Assembly: GCF_006542395.2 (NCBI RefSeq)
Contig: NZ_CP038231.1
Span: 930,001 to 994,000 of the forward strand
Length of the DNA: 64,000 bases
Direction: 5' to 3'
Origin: Formicincola oecophyllae
GTDB taxonomy: Bacteria > Pseudomonadota > Alphaproteobacteria > Acetobacterales > Acetobacteraceae
Positions 54,576-63,387 of this stretch are shown in pieces (position 1 is the stretch's first letter; the number at the start of each line of letters is the position of its first letter). A program made the position numbers and the translations under genes. The notes under the pieces were generated by a model that saw only the letters and a list, made by a program, of their open reading frames with translations, had not been told where the DNA came from and made no database searches.

Positions 54576-56195
54576 TCACCAAGGCAGAAGGGATGATGAG
54601 CGCGTTTTGACGTCTTCAGGGTTAAGGCCCAGGTCGTTGCGGTTCCACCACCCCCCGCCAAGCGCCTGGATCAAAGCCACTGAATCAGAGAAGCGCTGCA
54701 AGCTGGCCTGCTCCATGGCCAATTCCTTCTGGGTGACCAGAAAGCGCACAGCCAGAACATCTATCTGGCTGTTGTCGCCCAGCCTGTGCTGGCGTTCCAC
54801 CAGGGCCAGTGAATGGCGTGCGTTGTCCAGCTGTTCATAGGTGGCCAACACCCCCTCGCTGTCATTGTTGAGCGCGTGCAGGGTTTGGGCGACATCATTG
54901 AGGCCCGTCAAAGTGGCGTGCTTGTAGTATTCAAGTGATTGCAGGAACTGCTGCTTGGCAGCGCGCTGGGCATGGATGAGGCTACCACCCTGGAACAAAG
55001 GCTGCGTAATGGTGGACATCAGCGCGAACTGTCCCATGCTTGGCGTGAAAAACTTGTGCAAGGATTCAGCCGCATAGCCAGGGGAGGCTGAAAGCTGCAG
55101 GTTGGGAAGGCGCTGGGCAATGGCCACCCCCACCTGGGCTGCTGCAGCTGTAATTTGCGCCCGTGCTGCCTGGACGTCAGGGCGCTGCTCCAGCAGGCGT
55201 GCTGGCAGTGAAAGGGGCAGCTTGGCTGGCAGCGTGAAATCGGACATCTGGAATTCAGGCATGGGCGCGTTGGGCGGCTGGCCTGCCAGAAGGGCCATTT
55301 GGTCACGGTTCTGTTCAAACTGCTTTTTAAGGGGGGCCAGGGCAGCCTTCTGAGTGGCAACGACGTCATGCTGCAAGTAAACGGTCGTCTGGGCCACATC
55401 ACCCAGCATCTGCTGGCCATCCATGATGGTCAAAATAGCGTCAGCCTCATGGATGAGCTGGTTTTGTGTCGCGACCTGGGCACGCAGCGAACCATCATTG
55501 AAAGCCGCATTGACCACATTGGTGATCAAGGTCATGGCTGTGGCTTCCACCTGGAAGCGCTGCACGTCAGCTTGCGCTGCCGCTTCCACAATGGCTGAGG
55601 TCGCCCCGCCCCAAAGGTCGGGCACGTAACCAACCTGGGTTTGCAGGGTATGCATGCCGTAAACCCAATAGTTCTGCATGGGCACGTTGGAGTAGGCATG
55701 TGACACCTGGTTCCAGGTGGGGATGAACTGCCCGCTGATGGTGGGGTAGAGGGACGCCCCCTCAACGCGCCGCTGTTCCCAGGCCTGCTGCAGGCTGTGC
55801 TGCATGGCCCTGAGGTTGGGGGAGTTGACCAGCGCCTCGCTCACAAGCTGGTTGAGCTTGGGGCAGCGGTACATTTCCCACCAGCGCCCTGGAATGTCCA
55901 TTTCCTCCACTAGGCGCTGCACGCGCAAAACGCTGTTGGCAGCTTCAGCCTGGGCTTGGGGGGTGCCTGGGGGGGCGTTGGTTTCAGCCACCTTCAAGCC
56001 TGGAATGGTTTTTTGAAGATGGGCAGCGTAAGCAGACCCCTTGGGCAGGGGTGGCGGTTTGTCGTCAGGGCCAAGCATGCACCCTCCAAGCCCCGCGCAC
56101 AGAATGGCGAGGGCCAGGGAACGGCGCGCGCTTGTTGAAGCGGGTGTCTTCAGGGATTTGGCTGGGGGCAGGGGGCTCTGAACGGTTTTCATCAA
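54576..56195 (-). CDS. Outer-membrane efflux factor of the NodT/CusC family
   Basis: The 539-residue protein is an outer-membrane factor: lipoprotein signal with lipobox LGGC at about residue 38 and two repeated helical hairpins of the TolC fold. Visible segments include SGQFIPTWNQVSH, QVGYVPDLWGGATSAIVEAAAQ, LPARLLEQRPDVQAARAQITAA and LLPWCLQ-free C-terminus. The R-P-D-V-x-A-A-R motif is characteristic of NodT/OprM factors. It forms the exit duct for the RND pump encoded just upstream. Six bases separate it from the pump gene, so it is the last gene of a complete efflux operon. Confidence 0.88.
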   Translation of the reverse strand: MMKTVQSPLPPAKSLKTPASTSARRSLALAILCAGLGGCMLGPDDKPPPLPKGSAYAAHLQKTIPGLKVAETNAPPGTPQAQAEAANSVLRVQRLVEEMDIPGRWWEMYRCPKLNQLVSEALVNSPNLRAMQHSLQQAWEQRRVEGASLYPTISGQFIPTWNQVSHAYSNVPMQNYWVYGMHTLQTQVGYVPDLWGGATSAIVEAAAQADVQRFQVEATAMTLITNVVNAAFNDGSLRAQVATQNQLIHEADAILTIMDGQQMLGDVAQTTVYLQHDVVATQKAALAPLKKQFEQNRDQMALLAGQPPNAPMPEFQMSDFTLPAKLPLSLPARLLEQRPDVQAARAQITAAAAQVGVAIAQRLPNLQLSASPGYAAESLHKFFTPSMGQFALMSTITQPLFQGGSLIHAQRAAKQQFLQSLEYYKHATLTGLNDVAQTLHALNNDSEGVLATYEQLDNARHSLALVERQHRLGDNSQIDVLAVRFLVTQKELAMEQASLQRFSDSVALIQALGGGWWNRNDLGLNPEDVKTRSSSLLPW

Positions 56196-56201
56196 ACCTC
56201 G

Positions 56202-59200
56202 TTAAACCTCATTTCCAGAGGCAGGCGTGGGGAGCTGGTCAGCCTCCCCTCCTCCCATGGGGTCATGGTGTGGCGGGCCTTTGCGCTGTGCACGTTTTTC
56301 CAGCCAATTGTCCAGATGGCATGAAAGGACAGGCAGGATGAACAGGGTGAGGAGGGTTGCAATACCCAATCCCCCTACCACCACAGTAGCCAGGCCCCGC
56401 TGCACATTGGTGCCAATGCCTGTTGCCATGGCAGCCGGCAGCATGCCTACCGTGGCCACGGTGGCGGTGGTCAGCACAGGTCTAAGGCGCTCAGTGGCCC
56501 CTAGCAAAGTGGCGCGTTCCAGCGCATGCCCCGCCAAACGGTGCTTGCCAATGCTGGAAAGCATGATGATGCCGTTTTGGATGGCCACCCCAAAAAGGGC
56601 GACAAACCCCACCACAGTGGCGATGTTGAGGGTCTCAGCACGGAAATGGAGGGCTATGAGGCCACCCAGCGCCGCCAAGGGCACGCACCCCAGGATGAGC
56701 AACGCATTGGCCGCTGACCGGAACTCCATCCAAAGCATGCCGAACATCACGGCAAAAACTACCGCTAACGCCATGACGAGGGTTTTTTGGGCGTGTTCCT
56801 CCTGTTGGAAAGTGCCTGCCCACTCAAGGTGGTAGGTTTTGGGGTTGTAGTGGACTTCCTTGGCGATTTCAGCGCGTGCCGCCTCCACGAACTGGGACAT
56901 GGGCGTTGAACTGGCCACTTGAATGGTGATTTGGCGCTCCCCATTCTCATGGGCGATGACGCTTTCGCCCATGCCCAGGCGCACATCAGCCACGCGTCCC
57001 AGGGGAATGGCCCGGTCAGGCGCAGTCAGGATGGGGAAGGCGCGCAAACGCACCAAATTGGCACGGTCTTCTTCAGGCAGGCGCAAAGTGGCGTTGTAAA
57101 TGCGGTTGCCGTCATAGATCTGGGTGATGGGGCCGCCACCCACCGCATAGGTGATGACGTCTGAAATAGTGCTGATGTCAAGGCCGTAGCGTGCCGCTTT
57201 GCGCCGGTCGGGGGTAATTTTGATCTGGGGTATGCGCGGCTCTTGGTAAATGTTGGCTTCCGTGCAGCCAGGCACTTTCCAAAGGGCATTGACGATCTGC
57301 TGGCCAACCTTACGCAGGCCAGTGAAGTCATCGCCGTAGAGGCGCAGCACCAGGGGGCTGTGGGCGCCAGCCATCATATCATCGATGGAGTCGCGGATGG
57401 GCTGGGTGATTTCAAAGGTGATGCCAGGGATCTGCGCCAGCTTCTCATGCATGCGGGCCACAAGCATCTCTTTGCTCTCCCCTGCGGGCCATTCGCTGTA
57501 ATCGTGCAGCCCCACGGGCATCTCAACGTGGGATGGCGTCCAGGGGTCCGTCCCTTCGTCAGAGCGCCCCAGCTGGGAAAGGGCGTAAGTGACCTCCGGA
57601 AAGGACGTGATGGTGCGCCTGATGGTGTTGGCCATGTTCTGCGCCTGTTCAAGCGCGATGCCTGACGGCATCTCGATTTGCAGCCACAGGGCGCCTTCAT
57701 CGATGTCCGGCATGAACTCCTTGCCTGTGTGCGAACCGATGATAACCACAGCAGCCAGGGCGGCAAGGCTGCCCCCATAGACCGGCCAAGGGTGGGCTAT
57801 CAGGCGCGCAAGGAGCTTTTCATAGCCTTTCTGCAAAGCAGTGATGAGGGGATTGTCCCATATATGGCATGGCTTCCTGACAGCCGCGTAAGTCAGGGCC
57901 GGCGTGACGGCCAGCGCGCACAGCAACGCCCCGAACAGCGCGAAGGAGACCGTCCAGGCCATGGGGCGCAGCAGCTTGCCCTCAATGCTTTCGAAAGCGA
58001 AGAGGGGGCTATAGGCGATGATGATGATGCATGTTGCGGTGAAAATGGCCTTGCCGGCCTTCTGGGTGGCGTTGAGGACATGCTCAGCGCTGAGGACGCC
58101 TTCAGGCTGCTCCTCGCGCAGGCGCAGGATGACCTCAGCCACCACGATGGCGCCATCAACAATGACGCCGAAGTCAATGGCGCCAAGGCTGAACAGGTTG
58201 GCGGGCATCCCCAACAGCCGCATGAGAACGAAGGCGATAGAAAGCGCGAAGGGGATGGTCAGCGCCGTGACGGCTGCGCAGCGCCAGGAGCCTAGGAAAA
58301 ACGTCAGGATGACCATGACCAGGATAACGCCTGCCGTCATGGTCTCCCCCACTTTGTCCACCGTGGCGTGCACCAGCTGGTCACGGTCAATGTAGGGGAC
58401 GATGCGCGCATGGAAAGGCTTCAGGCGTTCTTGCAGTTCGTCAACAGCGTCATGAAGGCCTTTGAGCACCACAGAAGGGTTGGCGCCGCGCAGCATGGTC
58501 ACGATGCCCTCAACCGTGTCCGGATTGCTGTTTTTGCCCACAATGCCTTCACGCACCTGGTGGCCGAAGGATATGGTGCCCAAGTCACTGAGGAAAACGG
58601 GGTTGCCGTTCTGCTGGCCCACAACGATGTTGGCCATGTCTTGCAGGGAGTTGATCTTGCCAGCCCCCCTGATGATGTAGGATTGCTCCCCCCTGCTGAC
58701 GCGCCCGCCGCCAGCGTCCGTGTTGGCGTTCTTGATGGCCCCCATGACCGTTTCGAGGGAAATGCCATAAGCTGTCAGCATGGAGGGGTTGAGGGTTAGC
58801 TGGTACTCTTTCGTCAGCCCCCCGAAATTGTCCACGCTGACGATGCCAGCCACCCGCTGCAGCCGCGGGATAACAACCCACTGGTTGAGGTCGGAAAGCT
58901 GCATGAGGTTCTGGACATCGCTTGCAATCGTGTAACGGTAGATCTCCCCGCTGGGGCCTGATATCGGCCCAAGTTCAGGGTGGATGCCATCTGGCAGGTC
59001 AAGCGTTGCCAACTGTGACAGGACCTGCTGGCGCGCGAAGAACACGTTCGTGCCGTCCTTGAACACCAGCGTGATGAGCGATAGCCCGAACGTACTGCTG
59101 GAGCGGCTTTCAACCACATCAGGCACGGCAGCCAGGGCGCGCTCCACCGGAACGGTGACCTGCTGCTCCATTTCCTCAGCGGCTTCACCAGGGATTTGCG

Positions 59201-59351
59201 TTGTGATGCTGACGCTGACAGGGCCTAAATCTGGGTACGCCTCCACAGGCAGCCCCATCCAAGCCCAGGCCCCAGCCATGAACAGCACAGCTGTGAAGCC
59301 CATGACCAAGCGCCAGTGACGGAAGCACAGCGCTATGAAGCGCGCGATCAT
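56202..59351 (-). CDS. Heavy-metal RND efflux pump (CzcA/CusA type)
   Basis: The 1049-residue inner-membrane proton antiporter has twelve membrane segments and two large periplasmic loops. It starts with LPVEAYPDLGPVSVSITTQIPG, and has LGAIDFGVIVDGAIVVAEVILR, in which the Asp-Asp-Glu relay of heavy-metal pumps is intact. The second half has GTFQQEEHAQKTL, PLAALGGLIALHF and VQNGIIMLSSIGKH-like AIQNGIIMLSSIGKH. This is the HME-RND class that exports Cu(I)/Ag(I) or Zn/Co/Cd. Metal specificity is not assigned: the Met triad of CusA cannot be placed with confidence. Linked to adaptor and outer-membrane factor genes. Confidence 0.93.
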   Translation of the reverse strand: MIARFIALCFRHWRLVMGFTAVLFMAGAWAWMGLPVEAYPDLGPVSVSITTQIPGEAAEEMEQQVTVPVERALAAVPDVVESRSSSTFGLSLITLVFKDGTNVFFARQQVLSQLATLDLPDGIHPELGPISGPSGEIYRYTIASDVQNLMQLSDLNQWVVIPRLQRVAGIVSVDNFGGLTKEYQLTLNPSMLTAYGISLETVMGAIKNANTDAGGGRVSRGEQSYIIRGAGKINSLQDMANIVVGQQNGNPVFLSDLGTISFGHQVREGIVGKNSNPDTVEGIVTMLRGANPSVVLKGLHDAVDELQERLKPFHARIVPYIDRDQLVHATVDKVGETMTAGVILVMVILTFFLGSWRCAAVTALTIPFALSIAFVLMRLLGMPANLFSLGAIDFGVIVDGAIVVAEVILRLREEQPEGVLSAEHVLNATQKAGKAIFTATCIIIIAYSPLFAFESIEGKLLRPMAWTVSFALFGALLCALAVTPALTYAAVRKPCHIWDNPLITALQKGYEKLLARLIAHPWPVYGGSLAALAAVVIIGSHTGKEFMPDIDEGALWLQIEMPSGIALEQAQNMANTIRRTITSFPEVTYALSQLGRSDEGTDPWTPSHVEMPVGLHDYSEWPAGESKEMLVARMHEKLAQIPGITFEITQPIRDSIDDMMAGAHSPLVLRLYGDDFTGLRKVGQQIVNALWKVPGCTEANIYQEPRIPQIKITPDRRKAARYGLDISTISDVITYAVGGGPITQIYDGNRIYNATLRLPEEDRANLVRLRAFPILTAPDRAIPLGRVADVRLGMGESVIAHENGERQITIQVASSTPMSQFVEAARAEIAKEVHYNPKTYHLEWAGTFQQEEHAQKTLVMALAVVFAVMFGMLWMEFRSAANALLILGCVPLAALGGLIALHFRAETLNIATVVGFVALFGVAIQNGIIMLSSIGKHRLAGHALERATLLGATERLRPVLTTATVATVGMLPAAMATGIGTNVQRGLATVVVGGLGIATLLTLFILPVLSCHLDNWLEKRAQRKGPPHHDPMGGGEADQLPTPASGNEV

Positions 59352-59375
59352 GGCACCACCTTGGTGCTGTTCCCC

Positions 59376-60545
59376 TTAATAGTCATTGAGCAGAATGCCT
59401 CCCACTGAAACAACCCGCTCGCCTTTCCTCACACCAGCTTTGACCCGCACCAGATTGCCTTCGCCGTAAATGATGTTGAGGGGGCGGCGAACGAACACGT
59501 AAGGGGACGTCTCCACATACGTCATCACCTGGTCGTTGTTCATGAGCAAAGCGCTTTTGGGAAGCATGACGGCTGGCCGTTCTGGCACGCTGAGGTCAGC
59601 GTTGACGTAAGCGCCAGGGTAGAAGGTCTCATGGGGGTTGGGGCATTTGATGTAGAGGTTCATACGGCCTGTGTTGTCACGCATGACGGGATCGCGGCCC
59701 ATGGTGGGGCCAGCGCACGTCTCGCCATCTAAAGTGGCTGCCAGCGTCATGCCTGGGCGGAACAGCCCGATGTCATCCTGGGCGGCTGCAGCTGAAAGCC
59801 ATACATCCTTCAGCCCCACCACCGTCATGGCCGGCACGGTTAGGTCCGTGATGTTCTGCCCCTGCCCCACGGTGATGTCAGTCACGTAGCCGTCATCAGG
59901 CGCGGTGATGACGTAAAGCCCGTTGCTGGTGAGGATCCCGCCAGCATTGAGCGCCCGCACGTGGGAGGCGGCGCGTTCCTCCTCTGCCTGGGCTTGCAGC
60001 ATGGTGTCGCGGGCCTGCTGGGCTTCCTTGAGGGAAGCACCGCCGATGCGCGCCACCTCAGCAGCGCGCAGGCTGTTCTTCTGCGCCACCGCTAACGCTG
60101 AGCGCGCCTTGAGCCATTCAGAACGCGCCTGGGCATAATCACCGGAGATGATGGCCAGCAAGGGGGCGCCCTTCTTGACCCGCGCGCCTGGCTGAACGTA
60201 AAGCGCCGCCACCTGCCCCGTGACAGGGGGAAAAACCCTGACCGCCAAGGCGGGGTCGGCCATCATTTGCGCTGGTAGCACCACATGGCGCGGCAACTTC
60301 AAAACAGGCACAGGAACGATTTTAAGGGCTTTGGCCAGCGTGCTGCCCCGGCGCACGTGGATGGCGCCGTCCTTGCCCACAACGGCCATGGGGGCTTGGG
60401 TGGACGCAACCATGGGGCGGGTGCGGTAATACCACAGCCCCCCAAGGACCAGCAAAGCCAGCAAAGCAATACCAAGCCATTTCAAACATGGGTGGCGTGC
60501 CAGCATGGCGCCCAATAGGGGGGGCCTGTTCTCCGCTTCAAGCAT
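59376..60545 (-). CDS. RND efflux periplasmic adaptor (membrane fusion protein)
   Basis: The 389-residue protein has a membrane anchor (WLGIALLALLVLGGLWYY, residues 23-40) and adaptor domains: lipoyl-like halves around VFPPVTGQVAALYVQPGARVKKGAPLLAI and VITAPDDGYVTDITVGQGQNI, with a helical hairpin between (KARSALAVAQKNSLRAAEV). A later ILL-type C-terminal MPKSALLMNNDQ-like segment is the membrane-proximal part. It connects the RND pump to the outer-membrane factor. It is the first gene of the operon adaptor-pump-factor. No separate CusF-like metal-binding domain is present. Confidence 0.9.
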   Translation of the reverse strand: MLEAENRPPLLGAMLARHPCLKWLGIALLALLVLGGLWYYRTRPMVASTQAPMAVVGKDGAIHVRRGSTLAKALKIVPVPVLKLPRHVVLPAQMMADPALAVRVFPPVTGQVAALYVQPGARVKKGAPLLAIISGDYAQARSEWLKARSALAVAQKNSLRAAEVARIGGASLKEAQQARDTMLQAQAEEERAASHVRALNAGGILTSNGLYVITAPDDGYVTDITVGQGQNITDLTVPAMTVVGLKDVWLSAAAAQDDIGLFRPGMTLAATLDGETCAGPTMGRDPVMRDNTGRMNLYIKCPNPHETFYPGAYVNADLSVPERPAVMLPKSALLMNNDQVMTYVETSPYVFVRRPLNIIYGEGNLVRVKAGVRKGERVVSVGGILLNDY

Positions 60546-60805
60546 GGGGCGCCTCGTCCTGCTGATTCAAGGGTGAAGCAGCCTGAACTGGATGAAAAGC
60601 GCGCAGAGGGGGGCAAGGAAGGATCATGCAAGGAACTTCGTCAGTCGTTACCGTCAGTTTCATGCGGGCAGAAAAACCAGGTTGCCTGTGTTGACAAGCG
60701 GGCAAAGCCTGGCGGCTGGCGCGTGAAGGCGGTCGGTGGCGAAAGTTCAAGGGCTAAAGAAGGGTGGCGGCCCCGTCAAGCCGCCTGTTTTCCAAGCCGT
60801 GGCAT
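60546..60805. other. Intergenic region between efflux operon and ompW
   Basis: This 260-base gap upstream of the efflux operon (leftward) must hold its promoter. Short open frames here have no start signals or recognisable proteins and are treated as non-coding. No metal-sensor gene or clear operator is seen. Confidence 0.4.
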
Positions 60806-61843
60806 TTAGAAACGGTAGGCGATGCCCGTGCCCAGGATGGTGGGGTTGATGGAGGAGTGGGCGTGAACCTGGCCGTTGGTCAGCTGGGCGTGTTTGTGGT
60901 TCAGGAAGACGCTTGTGTGCATCAAGGCCTGCTTGACGTCAAAATTCCAGAACCAATTGCCCAACACCTGGTAGTCAAAGCCGAAGTCAAACGCCACAGC
61001 AGGGGTGGTTTGAATCTTCAAGCGTTGGAACAGCTGGCGGTTGTGCCCACCCACGCCCAGCTTAGCCAAAGTGGCCTGGTCGTTCTTGCCAGGGCTGTTG
61101 TCGGGGAAGAAAGCCAGCATGAAGCCCACGCCCACATAAGGGTTGAAACGCTTGTGAGGGCGGAAATGCCAGGCGGCTGTCAGCGTTGGGGGCAGCACCC
61201 AAGTGTGGCCCACATCCAGCTTGTTCCATTGCTGGTTGTGGGTGACAGCGTTGAGGGTGCTGGCTGCCGTGTTATGCGCATAGTAGTGCAGGTGCACCAT
61301 GGAGGCGATGGCCTCCAGGGAGATGTTGTCCGTGATGAAATAACGGATTGTCATCTCAGGCATGGCGTTGTCAGTGCTGGTGAGCGAGCTGTGCTTACCG
61401 TGCGTGCCATTGCTGTAGGCGCCCTTGGTGCCAGGGATGTAGTTAGTACCCTTGCCGTTGAGGGCCGCCCCCTTGCCGCCCAGCATAGCACCGCCATTGA
61501 CGCCGTTGATGGTTACGCCGCTGGAGGTGTTGTTGGTGATGACACCAATGGCTGAAAGGCCCAAAACGATGTCGCCCGCGCCAAAGCCAATGCGGGTGTT
61601 CTTGCAAGTTTTCCACAAACCGCAGCCGCTGTCGTCATCAGCGGGGGCCGCCACATTGACGTTGACGTCAGGGGCTGCCTGCATGCCTTTGGGCATGGGG
61701 GCCACACCAGTGCTGGTAGTTGCCACAGTAGTGACAGGGGCAGCGGCTGCCATGGCTGGCAGGGCTAGGGCGGCAGTGGCAGCCATGGAAAGCAGGCCAA
61801 GCGTGGCGCCTTTGGCAGCGCGGCGGGTAGGGGTGACGGACAT
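60806..61843 (-). CDS. ompW: OmpW family outer-membrane protein
   Basis: The 345-residue protein has a signal peptide ending near LPAMAAAAP. The C-terminal ~250 residues are an eight-stranded OmpW-type barrel: NTRIGFGAGDIVLG, MPEMTIRYFITDNISLEAIASM, WVLPPTLTAAWHF, NPYVGVGFMLAFF, AFDFGFDYQVLGNWFWNFDVKQ, ending GIAYRF with the terminal Phe. OmpW has a hydrophobic channel and is linked to stress and anaerobic response in enterobacteria. The N-terminal ~100 residues are an extended, low-complexity insert unusual for the family. ATG 61843 has AGGA at about eight bases. Divergent from the FNR-type gene. Confidence 0.85.
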   Translation of the reverse strand: MSVTPTRRAAKGATLGLLSMAATAALALPAMAAAAPVTTVATTSTGVAPMPKGMQAAPDVNVNVAAPADDDSGCGLWKTCKNTRIGFGAGDIVLGLSAIGVITNNTSSGVTINGVNGGAMLGGKGAALNGKGTNYIPGTKGAYSNGTHGKHSSLTSTDNAMPEMTIRYFITDNISLEAIASMVHLHYYAHNTAASTLNAVTHNQQWNKLDVGHTWVLPPTLTAAWHFRPHKRFNPYVGVGFMLAFFPDNSPGKNDQATLAKLGVGGHNRQLFQRLKIQTTPAVAFDFGFDYQVLGNWFWNFDVKQALMHTSVFLNHKHAQLTNGQVHAHSSINPTILGTGIAYRF

Positions 61844-62197
61844 GGGGCATTCCTGCAATCGGCACCGCCACTGCATCGCGGGGAAAAGCCGCTTTGAACT
61901 GCCAGCCTTCTAAGGGCAGTGACAGAGGCGGCAGACAGTGGCAAGATGAATTGAAATCAATGACGCTATCCAACCAGAGAGCGCCTGGCGCCAGCCTTGA
62001 TATAAGTCAATTAACCATTGCTTTATGAGCGGGCGAGGTTGCTCTGCGGCATGACTGTTGCAGGGCTGCATCAGTTGCTTGGGCAGGAACGCAACATTCT
62101 GTTCCCTGGGGCATCTAGGCCAAGCACTTCTTCAGGACATAGGGGCATTCAAGCGGCCTTGTCACAGCCCTTGCTATGTCTGATTTTTGGAAAGCCC
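61844..62197. promoter_or_regulatory. Divergent ompW / fnr intergenic region
   Basis: This 354-base stretch carries the FNR-like palindrome described at 61997. An open frame from TTG 62018 reaches the fnr gene but looks non-coding. No RNA gene or repeat seen. Confidence 0.5.
61997..62010. promoter_or_regulatory. FNR-like box between ompW and fnr
   Basis: TTGATATAAGTCAA matches the FNR/Crp-type consensus TTGAT-N4-ATCAA in nine of ten positions. It lies about 154 bases from the ompW ATG and 188 from the fnr ATG. The regulator's recognition helix carries the E-x2-S-R set that reads TTGAT sites in E. coli FNR. Autoregulation and ompW control are inferred. Confidence 0.6.
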
Positions 62198-63073
62198 ATG
62201 GCGACAGTGGCACCATCTTTAGAAGAGCCCCCACCCCCTTTGCCTTCACCTGACCAAGGCCAGCCCCCCACGCCATGTTTGGGGAAGGTGGGGTTTGATT
62301 GTTGCGCTGGGCGCCTGCGGTGCCTGTGGCATGGTTTGCAGAGGCAGGCCAACCTTACGGAGTTGCCCAGTCAGCAAGCGGTTGGGCAGACCAGGCTTCT
62401 TCAAGAGGCACACCATATTACGGAGCATGTTCAGGTTGCAGCAGGTCAATGCTTCATTGAAGCTTCAGAAAAAGCACGGCACTACCATGTTGTGGCTAGT
62501 GGCCGTGTGAAGCTTTACCGGTCGCTGCCAGATGGGCGCCGCCAAATCACGGCTTTGCTGGGGGCCGGGGATTTCATAGGTCTGTCTGCTGGCGAAAACT
62601 ACAATTTCAACGCTGAAGCCCTGGGGCCAGTTAGCCTTTGCCGTTTGGGACGTGGTGACATGGAATGCCTTGCGCAGGCTATTCCTCTCCTGGCGCGGCG
62701 CCTGCGGCAGGAGGCCTGTCGTGAATTGGCGCACAGTCAGGACAGGCTGGTGCTTTTGGGACGCAAGACGGCACGTGAACGTGTGAGCACCTTCTTGCTT
62801 GAATGCCTTCATGCCCAGGACAGGACCTGCCCCTCGCCCATGCACCCTGTGAGGGAATGGTCCATGCGCCCAGTGGACAATTTGGCTGGGCTGATGGTGA
62901 CTTTGTGGATGCCGCGCACAGATATTGCAGATTATCTAGGCCTGACGGTGGAGACGGTCAGCCGCACCTTCAGCGCTTTCAGGCAAGAAGGGCTTATTAG
63001 TTTGCAGGGGGCGTGCCGGGTCACGTTTCTGCAGCCACGCCAGTTGATGGAACTGGCCACCGGCCACCAGTAA
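62198..63073 (+). CDS. fnr: FNR-type oxygen-responsive transcription regulator
   Basis: The 291-residue protein has a cAMP-receptor-like domain (VASGRVKLYRSLPDGRRQITALLGAGDFIGL) and a C-terminal helix-turn-helix reading MPRTDIADYLGLTVETVSRTFSAF, with the VETxSR recognition core of FNR. Four Cys groups suit an iron-sulfur sensor: C27, C35/C36 and C42 in the N-terminal part, and C148 in SLCRL, which aligns with the fourth Cys of E. coli FNR. Spacing differs from E. coli, so cluster binding is inferred. ATG 62198 has GGAAAG nearby. It faces ompW and probably regulates it and itself. Confidence 0.88.
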   Translation: MATVAPSLEEPPPPLPSPDQGQPPTPCLGKVGFDCCAGRLRCLWHGLQRQANLTELPSQQAVGQTRLLQEAHHITEHVQVAAGQCFIEASEKARHYHVVASGRVKLYRSLPDGRRQITALLGAGDFIGLSAGENYNFNAEALGPVSLCRLGRGDMECLAQAIPLLARRLRQEACRELAHSQDRLVLLGRKTARERVSTFLLECLHAQDRTCPSPMHPVREWSMRPVDNLAGLMVTLWMPRTDIADYLGLTVETVSRTFSAFRQEGLISLQGACRVTFLQPRQLMELATGHQ

Positions 63074-63387
63074 AAGTCTGATGCACTCGGGCTCAACTCA
63101 ACGTTCGTGCTCGCTGGCTCAGGGCAGATGGAAGAATTAATGCATGTAAAAAGCTGGAAAAACCAAAAGTGGCTAAATGATGACTGCTGCCGCAGGGAGC
63201 TTAACTGGTTTTCATCAAAACAATTTTTTCATTTTTTAGATGTTTTTGTCATGATTTCATCATGATTGGGAAATAGGGTAACAACTTCAACACCCCGCCA
63301 CAGGCAGCATGCTGCCCTTTGGCAGGCCTGAAAAGCAGGCTTGGAAGGGCAGGACGCAAGGGTGGATCCAGCTAACAGGAGCTTACC
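63074..63387. other. AT-rich intergenic region upstream of the coiled-coil exported protein
   Basis: The second half of this stretch is AT-rich (runs such as CAATTTTTTCATTTTTTAG) and must hold the promoter of the next gene. It contains the palindrome TCATGAT-TTC-ATCATGA at 63249-63265. No other feature seen. Confidence 0.45.
63249..63265. promoter_or_regulatory. Perfect inverted repeat, possible operator
   Basis: TCATGAT and ATCATGA are perfect 7-base arms around TTC, 123 bases upstream of the next start codon. This is a typical size for a dimeric regulator site; no protein can be named. Confidence 0.3.

Noticed and set aside
60538-60750. Minus-strand 70-codon frame upstream of the efflux operon
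   Set aside because: No ribosome binding site and no protein-like character; likely non-coding promoter region.
60764-61555. Plus-strand open frame of 263 codons across ompW
   Set aside because: Antisense of the OmpW barrel; no recognisable protein features, and the minus frame has clear family signals.
61950-61961. ATTGAAATCAAT as a second FNR site
   Set aside because: The half-sites TTGA and TCAA are only two bases apart instead of six, so it does not fit the FNR spacing.
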